A stretch of 64,000 nt of DNA, taken from Microbacteriaceae bacterium (GTDB lineage Bacteria > Actinomycetota > Actinomycetes > Actinomycetales > Microbacteriaceae). The notes beneath the pieces were generated by a model. That model saw nothing but the letters and a program-made list of their open reading frames with translations, was not told where the DNA came from and did no database searches. Shown piece by piece: positions 8,960-18,192 of this stretch. Location: the NCBI GenBank assembly GCA_003852775.1, contig RDDZ01000014.1:1-64000 (forward strand), given 5' to 3'. The position numbers were made by a program, and so were the translations under genes. Every line of letters begins with the position of its first letter. Positions within the stretch are counted from its first letter, which is position 1.

Positions 8960-9427
8960 GAGTTCGGAGGCGCGGGCCTCCTCGAAGAAGCGGGTGAGCA
9001 CGGCGGCGCACTCGCCCTCGAGCACCCCGGGGATCACCTCGGAACGGAACGGCAGACGGCGGTCGCGCAGGAGGTCGTGCACGCTCCCCGAGGCGCCGGC
9101 CTTCTCGTCCCACGCGCCGAACACGACGCGCGGGATCCGCGCCGCGAGTATCGCCCCCGCGCACATGACACACGGCTCGAGCGTCACGACGAGGGTCGTG
9201 TCGTCGAGGTGCCAGTCACCGCGCAGCTCCGCGGCCCGCCGGATGGCGACCACCTCCGCGTGCGCCGTCGGATCGCCGTGCTTCTCGCGCTCATTGCGAC
9301 CATGGGCGAGCACGGTGCCGTCGGCGGCGAGCACGACCGCCCCCACGGGCACGTCGCCCGAGGCGAGAGCGAGCTCCGCCTCGGCCAGTGCGAGGCGCAT
9401 GGCCTCCTCGTGGGCGCTCGTGGGCAT
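8957..9427 (-). CDS. tadA: tRNA-adenosine deaminase
   Basis: '[12 protein letters not shown]' and '[12 protein letters not shown]' zinc deaminase motifs. Confidence 0.93.
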   Translation of the reverse strand: MPTSAHEEAMRLALAEAELALASGDVPVGAVVLAADGTVLAHGRNEREKHGDPTAHAEVVAIRRAAELRGDWHLDDTTLVVTLEPCVMCAGAILAARIPRVVFGAWDEKAGASGSVHDLLRDRRLPFRSEVIPGVLEGECAAVLTRFFEEARASEL

Positions 9428-9440
9428 AGATTGGAGCCTA
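9427..9440. promoter_or_regulatory. 12-bp divergent promoter region with start codons in an inverted repeat
   Basis: GCATAG-N8-CTATGC contains both ATGs; TAGATT-N7-ATG (upp) and TAGGCT-N7-ATG (tadA) on opposite strands. Confidence 0.6.
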
Positions 9441-10072
9441 TGCGAGTGCACGTCGCCGACCATCCGCTCATCACCCACAAGCTCACCGTCCTGCGGGATG
9501 AGCGCACCCCGTCGCCGGTGTTCCGAGCGCTCGCGGAAGAGCTCGTGACGCTGCTCGCGTACGAGGCGACGCGCAACGTGCGCACCACCGAGGTCACCGT
9601 CAAGACCCCCGTCGCCGAGACCACCGGTCTCGCGATCGCCACCCCGCGCCCGCTCGTCGTGCCCATCCTGCGCGCCGGTCTCGGGATGCTCGAGGGCATG
9701 GTCAAGCTCGTCCCGACCGCCGAGGTCGGCTTCCTCGGCATGGTGCGCGACGAGGAGACCCTCCAGCCCACGACCTACGCGGAGCGGCTGCCCGACGACC
9801 TGTCGAACCGCCAGTGCTTCGTGCTCGACCCCATGCTCGCGACGGGCGGCTCGCTCGGCGCGGCGATCGAGTTCCTCTTCGAGCGCGGCGCCGTCGACGT
9901 CACCGCCGTGTGCCTCATCGCCGCCCCCGAGGGCCTCGAGCACGTGCGCAGGATGACGGAGGGCCGCGAGGTCACGATCGTCATCGGCGCGCTCGACGAG
10001 AAGCTCAACGAGAAGGGCTACATCGTGCCGGGCCTCGGCGACGCGGGCGACCGCCTCTACGGCCTGGTCTGA
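9440..10072 (+). CDS. upp: uracil phosphoribosyltransferase
   Basis: '[13 protein letters not shown]', '[16 protein letters not shown]'. Confidence 0.95.
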   Translation: MRVHVADHPLITHKLTVLRDERTPSPVFRALAEELVTLLAYEATRNVRTTEVTVKTPVAETTGLAIATPRPLVVPILRAGLGMLEGMVKLVPTAEVGFLGMVRDEETLQPTTYAERLPDDLSNRQCFVLDPMLATGGSLGAAIEFLFERGAVDVTAVCLIAAPEGLEHVRRMTEGREVTIVIGALDEKLNEKGYIVPGLGDAGDRLYGLV

Positions 10073-10079
10073 TTCTTCT

Positions 10080-10136
10080 GCGCCGCGATAGTCCGCGGCG
10101 CCGGCCGTCTCCGACCACGAGCGCGGTCGCGGCCGG
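10080..10136. terminator. tandem hairpins downstream of upp
   Basis: GCGCCGCG-N6-CGCGGCGC, then CCGGCCG...CGGCCGG with an internal CGACC/GGTCG stem. Confidence 0.6.
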
Positions 10137-10231
10137 AAACGACTGCCGATATGGCCACTGTCCTGCGGCGACATCCGCGGCGTCGGGTGCGTGGCAGCCG
10201 TTTCATTCTGTTACGACGCTTTTCGTCGCAG

Positions 10232-10268
10232 TTGACACATGGCGTAACGGTCGCCCAAACTCGTGGGC
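10232..10268 (+). promoter_or_regulatory. predicted promoter for a leaderless leader-peptide ORF
   Basis: TTGACA (10232-10237) - N18 - CAAACT (10256-10261) - N7 - ATG (10269). Confidence 0.6.
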
Positions 10269-10370
10269 ATGACCGTTCACGCGCGCCCCACGACCTCCTT
10301 CGAGGCCCTCGGGAACGCCGGCATGATGATGCCGGTGCGCGCTGGTCTGTGTTGTCGAATGTGCGCTTGA
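10269..10370 (+). CDS. candidate Cys-rich leader peptide (33 aa)
   Basis: MTVHARPTTSFEALGNAGMMMPVRAGLCCRMCA*, with TGT TGT CGA ATG TGC near the stop; perfectly placed for leaderless initiation. Confidence 0.55.
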   Translation: MTVHARPTTSFEALGNAGMMMPVRAGLCCRMCA

Positions 10371-10398
10371 GCCGCCCCATCGCCCGAGTTACCCACCG

Positions 10399-11250
10399 AT
10401 GGTGAACTCCCCGGCATCCGGCTCCGACAGCCCGGATGGCGCTTCCCACTCCGACAGCACCCGGCCCGCCGCCCCTTCTGACACCGCGGCCGCCGACACC
10501 TCGCAAGGATTCGACGACATGTCTCTCGCCACCCTCGACACCCTCCGTCCCCCGACCCGCCCCTACCCCGTTCCCCGCGCCACCGAGCGCGAGCAGCAGG
10601 CCGCACAGGCCCAGGCCGACCGGCCCCGCATCCGCGCCGTGCCCGAGGGCACCGAGGCCCGCGGCTTCGCGCTCTACGTGGGCGTCGACGAGCTGAAGGC
10701 CGCCACCTCGGGCGTCTCGCTCCCCCAGCTCGTCGAGGCGCTCAAGCGCACGGTCGCCGAGCTCGTGCCGGATGCCGAGACCTACGCGGCCGTCGCGCTC
10801 GCTCCGCGCGGCGCGGGCGGTCGCGATGTGGAGGTCGTGCGCCTGGCCCTGCAGGACCCGGCCGCCCTCGCCAAGCACCGCCAGAGCGCGGAGCCCGCGG
10901 AGGCGCCCGAGCCCAAGGGCGGCGTCGTCATCGACATCTCCCGCAAGCGCGTCCAGCTCGACGGCGAGGTCGCTCCGCTCACCTACAAGGAGTTCGAGCT
11001 GCTGCAGTTCCTCGTGCTCCGCGAGGGCCGCACGATCGAGCGCGCCGAGATCATCGCGACGCTGTGGGCCGACGGCGGCGACGACGTGCCGAACGAGCGC
11101 ACGATCGACGTGCACGTGCGTCGGCTGCGCTCGAAGCTCGGCGCCTACGAGGACATCGTGCGCACCGTGCGCGGTTCGGGTTACCGTTTCGACCGCCACG
11201 CGGACGTCACCATCCGATGGGCCTCGACTCCCTCGCCCGACGTCTTCTGA
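10399..11250 (+). CDS. OmpR/PhoB-type winged-helix regulator with non-receiver N-terminal domain (paralogue 1)
   Basis: 'LTYKEFELLQFLVLREGRTIERAEI...RTIDVHVRRLRSKLGAYEDIVRTVRGSGYRF'; N-domain 'RGFALYVGVDE...'; start could be 10399 or 10519. Confidence 0.85.
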   Translation: MVNSPASGSDSPDGASHSDSTRPAAPSDTAAADTSQGFDDMSLATLDTLRPPTRPYPVPRATEREQQAAQAQADRPRIRAVPEGTEARGFALYVGVDELKAATSGVSLPQLVEALKRTVAELVPDAETYAAVALAPRGAGGRDVEVVRLALQDPAALAKHRQSAEPAEAPEPKGGVVIDISRKRVQLDGEVAPLTYKEFELLQFLVLREGRTIERAEIIATLWADGGDDVPNERTIDVHVRRLRSKLGAYEDIVRTVRGSGYRFDRHADVTIRWASTPSPDVF

Positions 11251-11392
11251 GCAGCACGGCGGTCCGCCTCGCGACACCGCCGGATCCGAGCGCTCCTCGG
11301 GACCTTCGTCCGTTCCCCTCCGCCCCGCGTCGGCGTAGCGTCGAGGCGTCGACGGCGAGATGCGCCGCCGCGCCGATGGAGGAGTGAACACG

Positions 11393-12481
11393 ATGAAGGC
11401 TGCGCGCTACTACGGGCCGCGAGACGTGCGGATCGAGGAGGTTCCGGAGCCGGAGCTGCGCCCCGGCGCGGTCGCGATCGACGTCGCGTTCTGCGGCATC
11501 TGCGGGAGCGACCTGCACGAGTACCTGGACGGGCCGATCTTCGTGCCGCCGAAGGGGCACCCGCATCCGCTCTCCCACGAGGAGGAGCCGGTGACCCTCG
11601 GCCACGAGTTCTCGGGGATCGTCTCCGCCGTGGGCGAGGGCGTGACGAAGGTGACACCCGGGGAGTCGGTCGTCGTGGAGCCGTACTTCGTGTGCGGCGA
11701 GTGCGCCCAGTGCCGGGCGGGCAGCTACCACCTGTGCGACAAGATGGGCTTCATCGGCCTCTCGGGCGGGGGCGGGGGGCTCAGCCCCAAGATCGTCGTC
11801 GACGAGCGCTGGGTGCATCCGGTCGGCGACATCCCGCTCGACCAGGCGGCGCTCATCGAGCCGCTCGCCGTCGGACACCACGCCTTCGTGCGCTCGGGGG
11901 CGAAGGCCGGCGACGTGGCCCTCGTGGGCGGCGCGGGCCCCATCGGGCTGCTGCTCGCGGCCGTGCTGAAGGCCGAGGGCGTGACCGTGATCATGTCGGA
12001 GCTGAGCGAGGCGCGGAAGCAGAAGGCGCGCGAGACGAAGGTCGCCGACCACGTCATCGACCCGAGCCAGGAGGACCTCATCGCCCGGGTGAGGGAGCTC
12101 ACGGGCGGGGTCGGCGCGGATGTCGCGTTCGAGTGCACGAGCGTCAACGCCGTCCTCGACCAGCTCTTCGACGCCGTGAAGCCCGCGGGCGTCATCGTGA
12201 ACGTCTCGATCTGGGGGCACCCGGCGACGATCGACATGCAGAAGCTCGTGCTCAAGGAGATCGATCTGCGCGGCACGATCGCCTACGTGAACGACCACCC
12301 CGCGACGATCAAGCTCGTGCAGGAGGGCAAGATCGATCTCGCCCCGTTCATCACGGCGCGCATCCCGCTCGACCGGCTCGTCGAGGACGGCTTTGACACG
12401 CTCATCCACCGCAACGAGACGGCCGTCAAGATCCTCGTCGAGGAGCCCGCGGGGGTCGCGGCGCTCGCGAAGCAGGGCTGA
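11393..12481 (+). CDS. zinc-dependent alcohol dehydrogenase, (R,R)-butanediol dehydrogenase-like
   Basis: 'FCGICGSDLHEY', 'LGHEFSGIV', 'CGECAQCRAGSYHLC', 'GGAGPIGLLLA'. Confidence 0.88.
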   Translation: MKAARYYGPRDVRIEEVPEPELRPGAVAIDVAFCGICGSDLHEYLDGPIFVPPKGHPHPLSHEEEPVTLGHEFSGIVSAVGEGVTKVTPGESVVVEPYFVCGECAQCRAGSYHLCDKMGFIGLSGGGGGLSPKIVVDERWVHPVGDIPLDQAALIEPLAVGHHAFVRSGAKAGDVALVGGAGPIGLLLAAVLKAEGVTVIMSELSEARKQKARETKVADHVIDPSQEDLIARVRELTGGVGADVAFECTSVNAVLDQLFDAVKPAGVIVNVSIWGHPATIDMQKLVLKEIDLRGTIAYVNDHPATIKLVQEGKIDLAPFITARIPLDRLVEDGFDTLIHRNETAVKILVEEPAGVAALAKQG

Positions 12482-12491
12482 CGGGAGCCGT

Positions 12492-13346
12492 TCACCGCCG
12501 GGCGGGGAGCTGCCCGGCGGCGATCCCGACGAGCACGAGCGCGATCCCGAGCCCCTGCGCGAGTGCGAGGGTCTCGCCGCCCGCGAGCACGCCGAGCAGG
12601 ACGCCCGTGACGGGGTTGAGCAGGCCGATGACGCCGACGACGCCGGCACTCAGCCGCTGGAGGCCGGAGAACCAGGCGACGTTGGCGAGCGCCGTGCCGA
12701 CAAGGGTCACGAAGGCGAGGCCGGCCCATCCGGTGGCGTCGAGCACGGGCGGGGCGCCCTCCACGAGCAGGGCGGCGACGAGCAGCAGTCCGCCGCCGAA
12801 CAGCAGCTGCCACGCGCTCGCCGTGATCGGCGTCGCGGTGCCTCCCCACCGCCGCGTGAGGACGTAGCCGAGCGAGGAGGCGACGAGTCCGGCCACGGAG
12901 GCGGCGACGCCCCATCCGTCGATCTCGCCTAGTCCGCCCCCGACGAGGAGCAGCACGCCCAGGATGCCGATGACGGCTCCCGCGATGACGCGCAGCGCCG
13001 GCCGCTGGCCGAGGAGCGCCCACGCGAAGGCGGCGAGCACGAGCGGCGACGCCGCCATGATCGACGACGCGACGCTCGTCGGCAGCAGCTGCGCAGCGAT
13101 GTAGATGAGCAGGAAGAAGCCGCCGACGTTGAGCACGCCGAGGAGCGCCGTGCGGCCCCACTCGCGCGCGCCCTGCGGATGCGAGCGCGCGATCGCGAGC
13201 AGCACGAGGCCCGCGGGGAAGGCGCGCAGGGCCGAGCCCCACAGCGGGCTGTCGGCGGGGAGGGTGTGCTGCGTCACGAAGTAGGTCGCTCCCCACGCCA
13301 TGGGGGCGATCGCGGTGACGAGCGCGGCGCGCCAGTTGACTTCCAT
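12492..13346 (-). CDS. EamA/DMT family transporter
   Basis: About 10 TM segments in two EamA repeats. Confidence 0.88.
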   Translation of the reverse strand: MEVNWRAALVTAIAPMAWGATYFVTQHTLPADSPLWGSALRAFPAGLVLLAIARSHPQGAREWGRTALLGVLNVGGFFLLIYIAAQLLPTSVASSIMAASPLVLAAFAWALLGQRPALRVIAGAVIGILGVLLLVGGGLGEIDGWGVAASVAGLVASSLGYVLTRRWGGTATPITASAWQLLFGGGLLLVAALLVEGAPPVLDATGWAGLAFVTLVGTALANVAWFSGLQRLSAGVVGVIGLLNPVTGVLLGVLAGGETLALAQGLGIALVLVGIAAGQLPARR

Positions 13347-13386
13347 GGAAGATAAAATACTTGCAGTAGAAGATACTATTCCCGCA
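13346..13386. promoter_or_regulatory. AT-rich divergent promoter/operator (EamA / MarR)
   Basis: minus TATTTT-N7-ATG(13346); plus TACTAT-N6-ATG(13386); palindrome TACTTGCAGTA between. Confidence 0.6.
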
Positions 13387-13886
13387 TGGCCCGGGATCAC
13401 GTCGATGGCATCCAGGACCAGTGGCGCGCCGAGCGCCCAGACCTCGACCCCTCACCCCAGGGAATCATCGGCCGCATCCACCGCCTCGGCGGCCACCTGC
13501 ACGAGGAGCTCGTAGCCGTCTACCGCGAGCACGGGCTCGGCGAGGGCGACTTCGATGTGCTCGCGTCGCTGCGCCGCACGGGCGAGCCGTTCGAGCTTCC
13601 CGCGGGGCAGCTCGCCGAGCACACCATGGTCACGACGGGCGGCATGACGAAGCGCCTCGACCGCCTCGAGCAGGCCGGGCTGCTCGAGCGCCGCATCGAC
13701 GCGGATGACGCGCGCGTGCGCCGCGTGCGTCTCACCGAGCGCGGGCGCGAGGTCATCGACGCCGCCTTCGGCGACCACATGCGCAACGAGGCGCGCCTGC
13801 TCGCCGAGCTGCCGACATCCGACCGACTCGCGCTCGAGCGCATCTTGCGGGACTGGCTCGTCCGCATCGAGGGCGCCGTCGACTGA
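13386..13886 (+). CDS. MarR family transcriptional regulator
   Basis: 'LAEHTMVTTGGMTKRLDRLEQAGLLERRIDADDARVRRVRLTERGREV'. Confidence 0.93.
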   Translation: MARDHVDGIQDQWRAERPDLDPSPQGIIGRIHRLGGHLHEELVAVYREHGLGEGDFDVLASLRRTGEPFELPAGQLAEHTMVTTGGMTKRLDRLEQAGLLERRIDADDARVRRVRLTERGREVIDAAFGDHMRNEARLLAELPTSDRLALERILRDWLVRIEGAVD

Positions 13887-14053
13887 CGTGTATCAGGGCG
13901 CCCCGCCGCCCCTCCTCCCCTGTGCGGACGAACGCCCGCCGGCGGCACCTCCGGCCGCCGCATCCGTTCCGCGGCGGCCGCCCGACGCGCAAGCGCCCGC
14001 CCGCACCCCCGAGCGCGGCGCCGACGAGACCGACGACCAGCATGCCGCCCCGT

Positions 14054-14770
14054 TCATGCGGCGGCGGCCCGCTCGATCGCGGAGCGGATGCCGGGGGTGG
14101 CGCGCAGCGAGCCGTCTCGGTCGACGGTCAGCACGTCGACGTCCTCGCGCGCGCAGATCTCGTCGAGCGTGCGCTCGCCGCCGGCCACGATCGCGGTCGC
14201 GAGCACGTCGGCCGTGACGATGTCGTCGGCCACCACGCTCACCTGCAGGTAGGGGCTGCGGGGCAGGTCGGCCCGCGTCCAGATGTGGTTGCCGCGCTCC
14301 GCCGAGCCGCTCGTCGCGAGCGCCCGGCGACCGGGCGTCGGGCGGAGCGCCGTAAGCATCCGGTCGCGCGCCGCGGGGTCGACGATGCCGAGCGCGTCGG
14401 GAGGCCCGCCGGCAGACCACACGAGGTCGCCGCCGACGCCGAGCACCCAGCCGCCCTCCGTCTCGCCCTCGAGCACCCGCACGGCATGCCGCATCGCCCG
14501 CGCCTTCACGACGCCCGAGAGGTCGAGCAGCCCGTCGGGGCGGTGCGCGGTGAAGGCGCCGTCGGTGCGGGAGCGCCACACGGTCGCCTCGAGGTAGGCC
14601 TCCCGGAGCGGGGCGCTCGCGTCCGCCAGCGCGAGAGAGCCGCGGGCGATGCGCGAGAGCTCCGAGTCGGGGCGGAAGAGCGAGAACCGCGCGTCGGCAT
14701 CGGCGAGCGCCTCCCGCACCGCGGCGAGCACCGCACCGCCGATCGCCCGCTCCGTCGCGAGCGACGCCAC
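14054..14770 (-). pseudogene. apbE: FAD:protein FMN transferase (ApbE), 5'-truncated
   Basis: 'DARFSLFRPDSELSRIA', 'DLSGVVKARAM', 'GVGGDLVW', 'VVADDIVTADVLATA'; N-terminus begins at 'VASL' directly at a response-regulator junction. Confidence 0.75.
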
Positions 14771-15360
14771 AGGTAGCGCACGTACTGGTCGACGACGTTC
14801 GGGTCGATGTGCCGGGTGGTTCCCCACACTTCGCCGAGGATCGTGGCCCGGGTGAGGTCTTCGCCCGCGTGCACCGCGAACAGCCGCGCGAGGGCGAACT
14901 CGCGCGCGCTCAGCGCGACGGGCTCCCCCGCCACGCGGGCCCGCAGGCTCGCCCCGTCGAGCTCGAGCCGCCCCACCGTCACGACGACCTTCGGCTCCTG
15001 CGTCTCCCGCCGCACGAGGGCCCGGATGCGCGCACTCAGCTCGGCGAACGCGAACGGCTTCACGAGGTAGTCGTCGGCTCCCGAGTCGAGCCCCTGCACC
15101 CGGTCCTCGATCGCGTCGCGCGCGGTCAGGAGCAGCACGGGCAGGCGCACGCCGCGCATCCGCAGCTGCCGACAGAACTCGAAGCCGTCGAGCCCCGGGA
15201 GCATCACGTCGACCGCCGCCGCGAAGCCGCCGTCGACCGCGGCCATGAGACCCGCGGTGCCGTCGTGCGCCTCGATGACCTCGTAGCCCTCCTCACGCAA
15301 CCCGCGCGTCAGCAGTCGGGCCATCTCCGGGTCGTCTTCGACGACCAGTACGCGCGGCAT
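14771..15360 (-). pseudogene. OmpR-family response regulator, 3'-truncated
   Basis: 'MPRVLVVEDDPEMARLL', 'LLLTARDAIEDRVQGLDSGADDYLVKPF', wHTH to 'DPNVVDQYVRYL'; terminal recognition helix/wing replaced by out-of-frame apbE sequence. Confidence 0.8.
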
Positions 15361-15361
15361 C

Positions 15362-16078
15362 TCAGACGACCCCGGTGGTGCCGAGCAGCCAGCCGACCCC
15401 GAAGGTGACGGCGAGCGCGAGCGCACCCCCGACCACGACCCGCGTGACGGTGCGACGCACCGAGGCGCCACCGATGCGCGCGCTCAGCGTGCCCGTGAGG
15501 GCGAGCGCCACGAGCACCGCGACGAAGGTGCCGGCGATGCGGATGGGCTCCGGCAGCAGCAGGATCGTGAGGAACGGCAGCAGCGCGCCCACGGTGAAGG
15601 CGGCGGCCGAGGCCCAGGCCGCCGTCCACGGGCTCGCCACGTCGTCCTGATCGAGGTGCAGCTCGGCCTCGAGGTGGGCCGCGAGCGCGTCGTGCGCGGT
15701 GAGCTCCTCGGCCACACGACGTGCTGTCTCGGGCGAGAGGCCCTTCGCGGCGTAGATACCCGCGAGCTCCTCGAGCTCGGCCTCGGGCATCGTCGCGAGC
15801 TCCGTGCGCTCCTTCGCGATGAGCGCGTGGGTCGTGTCGCGGGAGCTGCTGACCGACACGTACTCGCCGAGCGCCATCGAGATGGCTCCTCCGATGAGGG
15901 CCGCGGCGCCCGCGGACAGGATGGCGGGGACCGCGGTGGTGGCGCCCGCGACACCGACGACGACCGCGGCCACGGAGACGATGCCGTCGTTCGCGCCGAG
16001 CACGCCCGCGCGCAGCCAGTTGAGGCGCGAGGCGACGCCGCCGACGTGGGGTTCCTGGGCGTGGGCGTAGCTGCTCAT
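15362..16078 (-). CDS. VIT1/CCC1 family transporter
   Basis: 'LRAGVLGANDGIVSVAAVVVGVAGA', 'GAISMALGEYVSVSSSRDT'. Confidence 0.92.
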   Translation of the reverse strand: MSSYAHAQEPHVGGVASRLNWLRAGVLGANDGIVSVAAVVVGVAGATTAVPAILSAGAAALIGGAISMALGEYVSVSSSRDTTHALIAKERTELATMPEAELEELAGIYAAKGLSPETARRVAEELTAHDALAAHLEAELHLDQDDVASPWTAAWASAAAFTVGALLPFLTILLLPEPIRIAGTFVAVLVALALTGTLSARIGGASVRRTVTRVVVGGALALAVTFGVGWLLGTTGVV

Positions 16079-16158
16079 GCGCTCAGCCAAGCACTCCACG
16101 TGGCGCTCGGCGAGGTCCGAAGGTCCTCCGAGCGAACTCGCAGAAAAAATAACGCTTT

Positions 16159-16178
16159 GGTAACTAGACATCGTTACC
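16159..16178. promoter_or_regulatory. inverted repeat upstream of the VIT1 gene
   Basis: GGTAAC-N8-GTTACC in a low-GC promoter region. Confidence 0.5.
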
Positions 16179-16324
16179 TTCTCGTTATACATTCAGATTG
16201 CTTGATTCGTTTGCTGTGGCGGACCAAGCGGAATGTGATTGCAGGACACTCTTGGTGCAAGGGAGAGGGTCGGCCGCTCGCCTCTGCGGCCGGCCCTCAA
16301 TCACGTTGACGACCGCCCGCGACA

Positions 16325-16364
16325 GGCCTCGAGACGCGTCGCTTCGCGGCGCTCCTCGACCACC
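16325..16364. repeat. REP-like palindromic intergenic element (copy 1)
   Basis: GGCCTCGAGACGCGTCGCTTCGCGGCGCTCCTCGACCACC. Confidence 0.8.
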
Positions 16365-16396
16365 TCGGGGGCCGGCGCGATGAATAGGCTGGACGG

Positions 16397-16837
16397 GTGA
16401 GCGAGAGCGCAGACGCGGTCGCCGCCTGGGAGGCCCTCTACCGGGCGCAGGTCGCGGTGCTCCGGCACCTGCGCACCGAGTTCCCCGCCGACGAGGTGAC
16501 CTTCACCGAGTACGACGTGCTCTTCAACTTGTACCGGCAGCCCGACCGCTCGCTCCGCATCCGCGACCTCAACAAGCACCTGCTGCTGAGCCAGCCGAGC
16601 GTGAGCCGTCTGCTCGACCGCCTCGCCGCGCGAGACCTCGTCGCGAAGCGCCGCGACCCGGATGACGCGCGCGGCACCATCGTGGCGCTCACCGACCACG
16701 GCCTCGAGGTGTTCCGCCGCGTCGGCCTGCAGCACGCCCGCGCCATCGTCGCGCGGATGTCGGTGCTGAGCCACGAGGAGCAGCTGCAGCTGACCGAGCT
16801 CACCGATCGCCTGCGGGCGGGCGCGGCGCCCGGCTGA
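16397..16837 (+). CDS. MarR family transcriptional regulator
   Basis: 'LNKHLLLSQPSVSRLLDRLAARDLVAKRRDPDDARGTIVALTDHG'; GTG start with TAGGCT-N6 upstream. Confidence 0.9.
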   Translation: MSESADAVAAWEALYRAQVAVLRHLRTEFPADEVTFTEYDVLFNLYRQPDRSLRIRDLNKHLLLSQPSVSRLLDRLAARDLVAKRRDPDDARGTIVALTDHGLEVFRRVGLQHARAIVARMSVLSHEEQLQLTELTDRLRAGAAPG

Positions 16838-18192
16838 TGCGGTCCGGCGCGACGCTCGTCTGGTTCCGCGACGACCTCCGGGTCGCCGACCACCCCGCCC
16901 TGCTCGCGGCGGTCGAGCGAGGCGCCCCCGTCGTCGCCGCCTATGTGCTCGACGAGCACGGCGACGGCGTGCGAGCCCCCGGCGGTGCGGCTCGCTGGTG
17001 GCTGCACCACTCGCTCGCGGCGCTCCGTGAGGAGCTCGCCGCGCTCGGCATCCCGCTCGTGCTGCGGCGCGGGCTCGCGGCCGAGCTCGTGCCGCAGCTC
17101 GTCGTCGACACGGGCGCCGACACCGTGCTGTGGAACCGCCGCTACGGCCCCGCCCGGGCGATCGACGCCGAGCTCAAGGCGCGGATGCGGGAGGCCGGCA
17201 CCGAGGTGCGCTCGTTCCCCGGCGACGTGCTCGCCGAGCCTCAGGAGCTCGCCACGGCATCCGGCACCCCGTACCGCGTGTTCACGCCGTTCTGGAACGC
17301 CCTGCGCGGCCGCCCGATCCCGCCGCCCCTGCCGGCGCCGGATGCGGTGGGCAGCCCCGCGGAGCCGGTCGCGGGCGACGCGCTCGACGACTGGGGCCTG
17401 CTCCCCCGCCGCCCCGACTGGGCGGGCGGCCTGCGGGCGACGTGGACACCCGGCGAGGCGGCGGGGCTCGAGCGGCTCGAGGAGTTCGCCGCCGAGCTCG
17501 ACGGCTACGCGGACCGCGACCTGCCCGCCGTCGACGCGACGTCGCGCCTGAGTCCGCGGCTGCGCTGGGGCGAGCTGTCGCCCCGCCAGGTGTGGCACCG
17601 CATCCGTCGCGAGGGTGGGCCCGAGGCGGAGGGTTTCCTGCGCGAGCTCGGGTGGCGCGACTTCTTCCGCCACACCCTCTTCCACGACGCGCGCCTCGCG
17701 ACACGCAACCTGCGGCCGCAGTTCGACCGCTTCCCGTGGGCCGAGCCCCACCCCGCCGAGCTCGACGCGTGGCGCTACGGACGTACGGGCATCCCGTTCG
17801 TCGACGCGGGTATGCGCGAGCTATGGGCGACCGGCACGATGCACAATCGCGTGCGCATGTCGGCCGCGAGCCTGCTCGTCAAGAACCTGCTGGTCGACTG
17901 GCGCGTGGGCGAGGCGTGGTTCTGGGACACCCTCGTCGACGCCGACGAGGCCTCCAACCCCGGCAACTGGCAGTGGGTCGCGGGCTCCGGGCTGGACGCG
18001 GCCCCCTACTTCCGCGTCTTCAACCCCGAGCGGCAGGCGGCCCGCTTCGACCCCGACGGCGCGTACGTGCGCCACTGGGTGCCGGAGCTCGGCACGGATA
18101 CCTACCCGGCGCCGATCGTCGACCTCGCGGCGTCGCGCGAGCGGGCGCTCGCGGCGTACGAATCACTAGGTGGTCGAGGAGCGCCGCCGTAG
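16837..18192 (+). CDS. phr: deoxyribodipyrimidine photolyase / cryptochrome family
   Basis: 'LVWFRDDLRVADHPALLAAVERG', 'GELSPRQVWHRI', 'WATGTMHNRVRMSAASLLVKNL'. Confidence 0.93.
   Translation: MRSGATLVWFRDDLRVADHPALLAAVERGAPVVAAYVLDEHGDGVRAPGGAARWWLHHSLAALREELAALGIPLVLRRGLAAELVPQLVVDTGADTVLWNRRYGPARAIDAELKARMREAGTEVRSFPGDVLAEPQELATASGTPYRVFTPFWNALRGRPIPPPLPAPDAVGSPAEPVAGDALDDWGLLPRRPDWAGGLRATWTPGEAAGLERLEEFAAELDGYADRDLPAVDATSRLSPRLRWGELSPRQVWHRIRREGGPEAEGFLRELGWRDFFRHTLFHDARLATRNLRPQFDRFPWAEPHPAELDAWRYGRTGIPFVDAGMRELWATGTMHNRVRMSAASLLVKNLLVDWRVGEAWFWDTLVDADEASNPGNWQWVAGSGLDAAPYFRVFNPERQAARFDPDGAYVRHWVPELGTDTYPAPIVDLAASRERALAAYESLGGRGAPP

Noticed and set aside
12481-13900. Mobile element around the AT-rich EamA/MarR promoter
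   Set aside because: No transposase, terminal repeats or target duplication; AT-richness is explained by promoter and operator sequences.
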